This document shows positions 34,490 to 40,805 of a stretch of DNA of 64,000 nt, one piece after another (position 1 is the stretch's first letter; every line of letters starts with the position of its first letter). The notes under the pieces were generated by a model that made no database searches, was not told where the DNA came from, and saw only the letters and a program-made list of their open reading frames with translations. The translations under genes were made by a program, and so were the position numbers. This stretch comes from Pseudonocardia sp. 73-21 (GTDB taxonomy: Bacteria; Actinomycetota; Actinomycetes; Mycobacteriales; Pseudonocardiaceae): assembly GCF_001899645.1 (NCBI RefSeq), contig NZ_MKVV01000081.1, positions 24,963 to 88,962 on the forward strand, in the 5' to 3' direction.

Positions 34490-35464
34490 ATGGCTGTTCT
34501 GACGATGGCGAAGGCGATCAACGACGGCCTGCGCGCCGCGATGGAGCGCGACCCCAAGGTCCTGGTCATGGGCGAGGACGTCGGCAAGCTCGGCGGCGTC
34601 TTCCGCGTCACCGACGGCCTGCAGAAGGACTTCGGCGAGCAGCGCGTGCTCGACACCCCGCTCGCCGAGAGCGGCATCATCGGCACCGCGGTCGGGCTCG
34701 CGATCCGCGGGTTCCGCCCGGTGTGCGAGATCCAGTTCGACGGCTTCGTGTTCCCCGGCTACGACCAGATCGTCTCCCAGCTCGCGAAGCTGCACTTCCG
34801 GTCGCAGGGTAAGGTGCCGATGCCGGTGGTCGTGCGCATCCCGTTCGGCGGCGGCATCGGGGCCGTCGAGCACCACAGCGAGTCGCCCGAGGCGCTGTTC
34901 GCGCACGTCGCGGGGCTGAAGGTCGTGGCGTGCTCGAACGCCGACGACGCCTACTGGATGATCCAGCAGGCCATCGCGAGCGACGACCCGGTGATCTTCT
35001 TCGAGCCCAAGCGGCGCTACTGGGACAAGGCCGAGGTCGACGTCTCGGCCACCCCGCCCCCGCTGCACACCTCCCGGCTCGTCCGGCCCGGCTCCGCGTT
35101 GACGCTGGTGGGCTACGGCCCCGTGCTCAAGACGTGCCTGGAGGCCGCCACCGCCGCGGCCGCCGACGGCACCGAGCTCGAGGTGATCGACCTGCGCACG
35201 CTCTCCCCGCTCGACCTCGACCCGGTGTTCGACTCGGTGCGCCGCACCGGCCGCCTCGTCGTGGTGGCCGAGGCGCCGTCGGAGGTGTCGGTGGCCGCCG
35301 AGGTGGCCGCCCGCGTGCAGGAGCAGTGCTTCCACTCGCTGGAGGCGCCGGTGCTGCGGGTCACGGGCTTCGACACCCCCTACCCGCCGTCGAAGTGCGA
35401 GGAGGACTTCCTCCCCGACCTCGACCGGGTGCTGGACGCCGTCGACCGTTCGCTGGGCTGGTGA
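34490..35464 (+). CDS. 2-oxoacid dehydrogenase E1 beta subunit
   Basis: 324 aa, ATG 34490 (MAVLTMAKAINDGLRAAME), one base after the E1 alpha stop. Family landmarks: VLVMGEDVGKLGGVFRVTDG, RVLDTPLAESGIIGTAVGLA, EIQFDGFVFPGYDQIVSQLA, and the C-terminal transketolase domain LEVIDLRTLSPLDLDPVFDS. It completes the E1 active site with E1 alpha. The stop overlaps the possible GTG start of E2. Confidence 0.93.
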   Translation: MAVLTMAKAINDGLRAAMERDPKVLVMGEDVGKLGGVFRVTDGLQKDFGEQRVLDTPLAESGIIGTAVGLAIRGFRPVCEIQFDGFVFPGYDQIVSQLAKLHFRSQGKVPMPVVVRIPFGGGIGAVEHHSESPEALFAHVAGLKVVACSNADDAYWMIQQAIASDDPVIFFEPKRRYWDKAEVDVSATPPPLHTSRLVRPGSALTLVGYGPVLKTCLEAATAAAADGTELEVIDLRTLSPLDLDPVFDSVRRTGRLVVVAEAPSEVSVAAEVAARVQEQCFHSLEAPVLRVTGFDTPYPPSKCEEDFLPDLDRVLDAVDRSLGW

Positions 35465-35469
35465 TCGGG

Positions 35470-36990
35470 ATGCTCCGCGAGTTCGCCATGCCCGACGTCG
35501 GCGAGGGTCTCACCGAGGCCGAGGTCGTCACGTGGAACGTCAACCCCGGTGACACGGTCACCGTCAACCAGATCATCTGCGAGATCGAGACGGCCAAGGC
35601 CGCCGTCGAGCTGCCGTGCCCGTACGCGGGCACGGTGGTGGACCTGCTGGTCAAGACGGGGGAGACCGTGGCCGTCGGCTCCCCCATCATCGCGATCGAG
35701 ACGGCGGAGGCGGCGCCCGCGCCCGCCCCGGCCGCCCCGGTCGACGACGAGAAGGGCGCCAAGATCGGCGAGGCGGGCAAGGACGGCCGCATCGCCACGC
35801 TGGTCGGCTACGGTCCGCGCCCCGGCTCGGTCACGCGTCGCCCCCGCCGGGGCGCGGCGGCGCCCGCAGCCGGGGATCAGGCGTCGGGGACCGCGGACCG
35901 CGCCCCGTCCGGCTCCGCGTCCCCGGGCGGTGATCACGGGCAGATGGCGCCCGCCGCCGTCGCGCCGGATGGTGATCGTCGTTCGGGGACCGTCGACCGT
36001 GCCTCCCACGATTCCGCGTCCCCATCCGTCGATCATGACCGGGTCGGCGCCGCCGCACCGGGCGGTGACCAGCGTTCCGGGACCGCGAGCCGTCCCCCGT
36101 CCGGTCCCGCGTCCCCGAACGGTGATCACGGGCTCGTGCCGCTGGCCAAGCCGCCCGTGCGCAAGCTCGCCCGCGATCTCGGTGTCGACCTGCGCACCGT
36201 CGTCCCGTCCGGCGCCGGCGGCGTGATCACCCGCGAGGACGTGCACGCCCACGTGGCCGCACCCGAGCCCGTCGCCGCCCCGGTGGCGTCCGGTGGGGTC
36301 CGGCGCGAGCCGATCCGCGGCGTCCGCAAGGCCACTGCCGCGGCCGTGGTGAGCAGCGCGTTCACCGCGCCGCACGTCACCGAGTTCCTCGCCGTCGACA
36401 TCACCGCCACGATGGATCTCCGGGAACGGCTGCGCGCCACCCGCGAGTACAGCGACGTGAAGCTGACGCCGCTCGCGTTCGTCGCCAAGGCGGTGTGCCT
36501 GGCCGCCCGGCGCACGCCCGAGGTCAACGCGCACTGGGACGAGGCGGCGGGCGAGATCGTCTACTACGACCGCGTCCAGCTCGGGATCGCCGCGGCCACC
36601 CCGCGCGGGCTGATCGTGCCGAAGGTGCGCGACGCCGACACGCTCACCCTGCGCGAGCTCGCCGGCGCGCTCGGCGGACTCACGGCCACGGCGCGCTCGG
36701 GGAAGACTCCCCCGGCCGACCTCATGGGCGGCACGTTCACCATCACCAACGTCGGGGTGTTCGGGGTGGACACCGGCACGCCGATCATCAACCCGGGCGA
36801 GGCGGCGATCCTGGCCGTCGGGGCGATCAAGCCGACCCCGTGGGTGGTGGACGGCGAGCTGGCCGTGCGCACCGTCTGCCAGCTCGCGCTGTCGTTCGAC
36901 CACCGCCTCGTCGACGGCGAGCAGGGCTCGCGTTTCCTGGCCGACGTCGGCGCGCTGCTGACCGATCCGGGACTCGCTCTCACCTGGTGA
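35470..36990 (+). CDS. dihydrolipoyl acyltransferase E2 with a repeat-expanded linker
   Basis: 506 aa from ATG 35470; GTG 35461, overlapping the E1 beta stop, is an alternative adding three residues. The lipoyl domain is at about 1-78, with the lipoylated Lys in CEIETAKAAVELPCP. A long Ser/Asp/Pro linker follows, then the E1/E3-binding domain (PPVRKLARDLGVDLRTVVPS, about 230-265). The C-terminal catalytic domain has QLALSFDHRLVDGEQGSRFL with the active-site His and Asp. The linker (about residues 136-221) is unusual: it consists largely of three in-frame copies of a 65-nt element that also occurs between genes at 22866. Confidence 0.92.
   Translation: MLREFAMPDVGEGLTEAEVVTWNVNPGDTVTVNQIICEIETAKAAVELPCPYAGTVVDLLVKTGETVAVGSPIIAIETAEAAPAPAPAAPVDDEKGAKIGEAGKDGRIATLVGYGPRPGSVTRRPRRGAAAPAAGDQASGTADRAPSGSASPGGDHGQMAPAAVAPDGDRRSGTVDRASHDSASPSVDHDRVGAAAPGGDQRSGTASRPPSGPASPNGDHGLVPLAKPPVRKLARDLGVDLRTVVPSGAGGVITREDVHAHVAAPEPVAAPVASGGVRREPIRGVRKATAAAVVSSAFTAPHVTEFLAVDITATMDLRERLRATREYSDVKLTPLAFVAKAVCLAARRTPEVNAHWDEAAGEIVYYDRVQLGIAAATPRGLIVPKVRDADTLTLRELAGALGGLTATARSGKTPPADLMGGTFTITNVGVFGVDTGTPIINPGEAAILAVGAIKPTPWVVDGELAVRTVCQLALSFDHRLVDGEQGSRFLADVGALLTDPGLALTW
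35875..36131 (+). repeat. three in-frame copies of the 65-nt element inside E2
   Basis: Copies span 35875-35939, 35974-36038 and 36067-36131. Each has the block lengths 19+18+12+16 nt, with conserved GGGGACCG (GGGACCG in copy 3) and CGCGTCCC cores and GATC-type ends, as in the intergenic copy at 22866-22930. All three start at the same codon position, giving repeats like GTADRAPSGSASPGGDHG. Confidence 0.8.
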
Positions 36991-37010
36991 CCGACCCGTT
37001 ACCCGATTCG

Positions 37011-37060
37011 GGAGCACGAACGGCATCTCGTTCGTTAGACGGGCATGCCGTTCGTGCTCC
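37011..37060 (+). promoter_or_regulatory. ACGAACGGCA palindromic element, copy 2, covering the fxsA start codon
   Basis: GGAGCACGAACGGCAT (37011-37026) pairs perfectly over 16 bp with ATGCCGTTCGTGCTCC (37045-37060), 18-nt loop. The right arm is the start codon and first codons of fxsA. The hairpin could end E2 operon transcription and also block translation of read-through mRNA. It is related to the element at 29250-29302. Confidence 0.7.
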
Positions 37061-37521
37061 TGTACCTCGTGGTCGAGATCGTCGCGCTCGTCGCCCTGGG
37101 TTCGGCGATCGGGCTCGGGTGGACGCTGCTCGTGCTCCTCGCGAGCTCGGTCGTGGGTCTGTGGCTCGCGCGCCGCGAGGGCGTGCGCGCCGCGCAGGCC
37201 CTCGCCCGGGCCGTCACGAACCGCCAGTGGGCGCACTCGGAGCTCACCGACGGGCTGCTGGTGGCCGGTGCGGGCGTGCTGTTGTTCGTCCCGGGCCTGG
37301 TCACCGACCTGGCGGGGCTCCTGCTGCTCGTCCCGCCGGTGCGGGCGGTGGTGCGCAAGCGCCTGGTGCGGGCGGCGGAGGAGCGGTCACCGGGTCTGCG
37401 CACGGCGCGGATCCGCACCGGCAGCACCATCCTGGACGGAGACGTCGTCACCACCCCGCAGCGCGGCGGTGATCACCCCGTCATCGAGGGGTCGGTCGTG
37501 TCCGGGCCCGACGCCCGCTGA
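37045..37521 (+). CDS. fxsA: FxsA family membrane protein
   Basis: 158 aa. FxsA-family proteins are small inner-membrane proteins; E. coli FxsA relieves exclusion of phage T7 by F-plasmid PifA. Features: FVLLYLVVEIVALVALGSAI, LGWTLLVLLASSVVGLWLAR, the conserved GLLVAGAGVLLFVPGLVTDL and a basic tail. Start ATG 37045 lies within the right arm of a 16-bp hairpin, so initiation on long transcripts may be occluded. Its 3' end overlaps the convergent membrane gene by 49 nt. Confidence 0.9.
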   Translation: MPFVLLYLVVEIVALVALGSAIGLGWTLLVLLASSVVGLWLARREGVRAAQALARAVTNRQWAHSELTDGLLVAGAGVLLFVPGLVTDLAGLLLLVPPVRAVVRKRLVRAAEERSPGLRTARIRTGSTILDGDVVTTPQRGGDHPVIEGSVVSGPDAR

Positions 37522-37850
37522 GGGCGCCCGGTCCACTCCGGCTCCACCCGCGACCAGTCGGCGGTCCACCGCAGCCGGTCCGTCGTCGCGAGGTACCGGT
37601 TGCCGCACGCCACCGCGATGCCCAGCAGCGCCCAGCAGAGCACCAGCACCGACACGGCGACGAGCGTGCCCGTGAGCTGGGGGTCGTGGTCGGTGGCGGG
37701 GCGGGTGAGCGTCGCGACCACCCCGACGGCCACGGCCACCACCACGGCGAGCCCGGCCAGGAGCGACTCGGCCAGCCGCAGCACGCGGCGGGCCTGGTCG
37801 GTGGGGCGGGCCAGCGCCGACGCCGACGCGCGTCGATCCCGGAATGTCAC
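37473..37850 (-). CDS. small membrane protein (125 aa)
   Basis: GTG 37850. Two clear membrane helices (LLAGLAVVVAVAVGVVATLT and TLVAVSVLVLCWALLGIAVA) are flanked by Arg-rich ends (RDRRASASALARPTDQARRV). The Cys-containing end of helix 2 is followed by a soluble WTADWSRVEPEWTGRP tail. No named family recognised. It overlaps the end of fxsA by 49 nt on the opposite strand, an unusually long convergent overlap. Confidence 0.65.
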   Translation of the reverse strand: MTFRDRRASASALARPTDQARRVLRLAESLLAGLAVVVAVAVGVVATLTRPATDHDPQLTGTLVAVSVLVLCWALLGIAVACGNRYLATTDRLRWTADWSRVEPEWTGRPQRASGPDTTDPSMTG

Positions 37851-38024
37851 GTCGGAGGACTCGCGCCTACGCCGAATACGTTACAGATTGCGACGAACAG
37901 GGTAAGAAGATCGCTCTAGGTGATCAGAATCCCACTCGTCGTACATCGGGCGGTGAACGGCACGGGCTCCGGTCGTCACGACCTCCGGTGAATCGGGGTC
38001 CCAGGCCATGCCGCGGCCAAGCAC

Positions 38025-38039
38025 GATCGGGCTCTCTAC
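38025..38039 (+). repeat. 15-bp direct repeat, left copy, upstream of the DUF1206 gene
   Basis: GATCGGGCTCTCTAC here is identical to 38933-38947, just after the DUF1206 stop. The two copies bracket the gene 908 nt apart. Confidence 0.8.
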
Positions 38040-38106
38040 CGGAATCTACTTCTCCTTCGAGAGAGCCGAAGAGAGCGCGATGTGCGGGCCAGGGTTAGCT
38101 CTGCGG

Positions 38107-38934
38107 GTGACCACGCCGATGCGCCTGCTCCGCCGCCTTGTGCGGGAGGGGCCGTCGGACGCGCCCGGACCGCTGGTCGACGCCCTGGGCCGGGTCGGGC
38201 TCGTGGGCTACGGGCTGGTCCACCTGCTCGTGGCCTGGCTCGCCCTGCAGATCGCCCGCGGGCACCAGGCCGCGCCGGCCGACACCGACGGCGCGGTCGG
38301 TGCGATCGGCCGGTCCCCCGGTGGGGTCGTCGTCCTCGTCATCGTCGCGATCGGCCTCGTCGCGTTCGCCCTGTGGCAGCTCACCGCCGCGGCCATCGGC
38401 TTCCGCTGGGTCTCCGGCGGGGAACGGTTCCGCAAGCGGTTCGGCGCGGTGTCGAAGTCGATCGCGGTGATCGCGATGGCCGTCATCGTGATCGACTACC
38501 TCACCGGTCAGGTCGGTGGCGTCACCGTCGATACGCTGGCCGCCGCCGTCCTCGCCGCACCGGCCGGTCGGATCCTGCTGGACCTGGCCGCGGTGATCAT
38601 CCTGGTGATCGCCGGCGGGATGGTCTACACGGGCGTGCGCCGGACGTTCATGGGCGATCTCGACGTGCGGCGCCTCCCCCGTGCGACGCGGCGGGCGATC
38701 GAGGTGGTCGGGGCGGTGGGCACCCTCGCGCGGGCGCTCGCCCTGGCCGTGGTGGGACTGCTCGCCGGCACCGCCGCGTTCATGGCCGACCCGGCCCGCG
38801 CCGGCGGTCTCGACGCCGCGCTGCGGGCGCTGGGCTCCACCGCGCTCGGCACGTCGTTGCTGGTGGTGGTGGCCGTCGGGTTCGGTGCATACGGGGTGTA
38901 CTGCGTCGTGGACGCGGGTACGCGGCGGGCTTGA
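38107..38934 (+). CDS. DUF1206 membrane protein
   Basis: About 275 aa. GTG 38107 (VTTPMRLLRRLVREG) is preferred; ATG 38119 and ATG 38008 are alternatives. DUF1206 proteins contain three repeats of a two-helix unit; here they are GLVGYGLVHLLVAWLALQIA/GGVVVLVIVAIGLVAFALWQ, then ...AGRILLDLAAVIILVIAGGM, then ARALALAVVGLLAGTAAFMA/GTSLLVVVAVGFGAYGVYCV, with ARG and GDL linkers. Function unknown. The divergent 256-nt upstream region is AT-richer than the surroundings (around 37880-37930). Confidence 0.82.
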   Translation: MTTPMRLLRRLVREGPSDAPGPLVDALGRVGLVGYGLVHLLVAWLALQIARGHQAAPADTDGAVGAIGRSPGGVVVLVIVAIGLVAFALWQLTAAAIGFRWVSGGERFRKRFGAVSKSIAVIAMAVIVIDYLTGQVGGVTVDTLAAAVLAAPAGRILLDLAAVIILVIAGGMVYTGVRRTFMGDLDVRRLPRATRRAIEVVGAVGTLARALALAVVGLLAGTAAFMADPARAGGLDAALRALGSTALGTSLLVVVAVGFGAYGVYCVVDAGTRRA

Positions 38935-38947
38935 TCGGGCTCTCTAC
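38933..38947 (+). repeat. 15-bp direct repeat, right copy, at the DUF1206 stop
   Basis: GATCGGGCTCTCTAC, identical to 38025-38039. It is followed by a second GCTCTCTA motif (38949-38956), and the left copy is also followed by GAGAGAGCC-type sequence. Confidence 0.8.
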
Positions 38948-39054
38948 GGCTCTCTAGCGTCCGCTTGAGGCAGGCACATACTGTCCGACACGCCCACCAG
39001 CTCTTCCTAGCCGCTTCTACGGTTCCGGCAAGAAACGCCGATACCGTCCGATGC

Positions 39055-40245
39055 GTGGACCCCGTGCGCAATCCCTTCGCCCCCGGCGCAGGCCAGCGAC
39101 CCCCCGAGCTCGCCGGCCGCGACAAGGAGGTCGACGCGTTCGAGATCGTGCTGGAACGGGTCGCGCGGGGCCGCCCCGAGCGCAGCCTGGTGCTCACCGG
39201 CCTGCGCGGCGTCGGCAAGACCGTGCTGCTCGGCGAGCTCCGGTCCATGGCCATGCACGCGGGCTGGGGTGCGGGCAAGATCGAGGCCCGGCCGGACGCC
39301 GACCTGCGCCGGCCCCTCTCGGCCGCTCTGCACCGCGCCATCCGCGACCTCGCCGTGCGCCACGACTCCCCCGACCGCGTCGACGAGGTGCTCGGCGTAC
39401 TCAAGGCGTTCGCGCTGCGCTCCTCGCCCGAGGGGGCCAAGCTCCGCGACCGCTGGCAGCCCGGCATCGACGTGCCCGTGCGCAACGGCCGGGCCGACTC
39501 CGGCGACATCGAGATCGACCTCGTCGAGCTGTTCACCGAGGTCGCGAGCCTGGCCGCCGACATCGGCAGCGGCGTCGCGATCCTCATCGACGAGATGCAG
39601 GACCTGCGGCCCGACGACGTCTCCGCGCTGTGCGCCGCGTGCCACGAGCTGTCGCAGTCCCGCTCGCCGCTGGTGGTGGTGGGGGCCGGCCTGCCGCACC
39701 TGCCCGCGGTGCTCTCGGCGTCGAAGTCCTACAGCGAGCGGCTGTTCACCTACGTCCGCATCGGGCAGCTCGACCGGGCCGACGCCGACTTCGCGCTGCT
39801 GGCCCCCGCCGAGCGGGAGGACGCGGCCTTCGACACCGACGCCCTCGACGCGCTCTACGACGCCTCGGGGGGCTACCCGTACTTCGTCCAGGCGTACGGC
39901 AAGGCGGCCTGGGACGCCGCGGTGCGCAGCCCCATCACGGCGGCGGACGTGAAGATGGCGGCCCCGGAGGCGGAGGCGGAGCTGGCCGTGGGCTTCTTCG
40001 GATCCCGGTTCGAGCGGGCCACCCCCGCCGAGCGGGAGTACCTCCGCGCCATGGCCGAGTTGACCGACGGCCGGGACGAGCCGGTGGGTACCTCCGGGAT
40101 CGCCGAGCACCTGGCGCGCCGGGCGTCGTCGCTCTCGCCCGCCCGGGACAGCCTCATGAAGAAAGGGCTCGTGTTCTCGGCCCAGCGCGGCCAGATCGCG
40201 TTCACCGTGCCCCATTTCGGGCGGTACCTGCTCGCCCAGGCGTGA
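39055..40245 (+). CDS. AAA ATPase (ORC/STAND-like)
   Basis: 396 aa from GTG 39055; GTG 39064 (VRNPFAPGAGQRPPELAGRD) is an alternative start. Walker A is LVLTGLRGVGKTVLLGEL (about residue 47), Walker B VAILIDEMQDLRPDD (about 180), and a sensor region SPLVVVGAGLPHLPAVLS follows. The C-terminus looks like a winged helix (RASSLSPARDSLMKKGLVFS, GQIAFTVPHFGRYLLAQ). The layout matches 'ATP-binding protein' relatives of the Orc1/Cdc6-like AAA group found widely in actinobacteria. Partner and role are unknown. A strong terminator follows. Confidence 0.82.
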   Translation: MDPVRNPFAPGAGQRPPELAGRDKEVDAFEIVLERVARGRPERSLVLTGLRGVGKTVLLGELRSMAMHAGWGAGKIEARPDADLRRPLSAALHRAIRDLAVRHDSPDRVDEVLGVLKAFALRSSPEGAKLRDRWQPGIDVPVRNGRADSGDIEIDLVELFTEVASLAADIGSGVAILIDEMQDLRPDDVSALCAACHELSQSRSPLVVVGAGLPHLPAVLSASKSYSERLFTYVRIGQLDRADADFALLAPAEREDAAFDTDALDALYDASGGYPYFVQAYGKAAWDAAVRSPITAADVKMAAPEAEAELAVGFFGSRFERATPAEREYLRAMAELTDGRDEPVGTSGIAEHLARRASSLSPARDSLMKKGLVFSAQRGQIAFTVPHFGRYLLAQA

Positions 40246-40298
40246 CACTGTTACGCCGATCGAGTGAATCGACGAGATCATCAGTTGAGAGGTAACAC

Positions 40299-40371
40299 AT
40301 CGGTCCGCCCGACCGATTCCCAGTACAGCCCCGCGGTGCTGTCGGACCCCCGACCTGCCAGCACCGCGGGG
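40299..40371 (+). terminator. hairpin pair with intrinsic terminator after the AAA ATPase
   Basis: ATCGGTC/GACCGAT (40299-40305, 40311-40317, loop CGCCC) is followed by CCCCGCGGTGCT (40329-40340) pairing perfectly over 12 bp with AGCACCGCGGGG (40360-40371), then TTTCTTCGT. This is the most canonical rho-independent terminator in the window. The 83-nt stretch between the ATPase stop and this hairpin could also belong to a short untranslated RNA. Confidence 0.8.
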
Positions 40372-40439
40372 TTTCTTCGTGTCCGGGCCCGTTTCGGGTC
40401 GGTCGGAGGGCGAAATGCGAAGTCCGTAGCATCAACGCC

Positions 40440-40757
40440 GTGCAGGACCCCAGGCTCGAGATCCAGATGCTGCACGACCGCCTGATGGTGAAGGCCGACG
40501 GCAACGGCGAGCGGCGCAGCGGGGCGGGGATCGTCATCCCGGCCACCGCGGAGGTCGCCAGGCGTCTGGTGTGGGGAGAGGTGTTCGGCGTGGGCAACCA
40601 CGTCCGCACGGTGAAGGTCGGCGACCGCGTGCTGTTCGCTCGGGACGAGCAGTACGAGGTCGACGTGCAGGGGGTCACCTACCTCGTCCTGCGGGAGCGT
40701 GAGCTGCACGCCGTCGCCACCGAGCGCACCGAACACGGAACCGGCCTGTACCTGTGA
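40440..40757 (+). CDS. GroES (Cpn10)-like protein, stand-alone
   Basis: 105 aa, GTG 40440. The Cpn10 beta-barrel pattern is visible: IQMLHDRLMVKADGNGERRS, GAGIVIPATAEVARRLVWGE, VFGVGNHVRTVKVGDRVLFA and EQYEVDVQGVTYLVLRERE. It is divergent from standard GroES and has no groEL beside it, so it is probably a paralogue rather than the housekeeping co-chaperonin. A capping role for a GroEL paralogue is possible. The VanW-family gene follows after 48 nt. Confidence 0.8.
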   Translation: MQDPRLEIQMLHDRLMVKADGNGERRSGAGIVIPATAEVARRLVWGEVFGVGNHVRTVKVGDRVLFARDEQYEVDVQGVTYLVLRERELHAVATERTEHGTGLYL

Positions 40758-40805
40758 GTGCCGGCCCTGCGGGGTCGTCCGAGATGGTTGAGGGGAACGG
40801 ACTTC

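Noticed and set aside
40246..40330. tRNA gene in the gap after the AAA ATPase
   Set aside because: No GGTTCRANNCC T-arm and no cloverleaf can be drawn.
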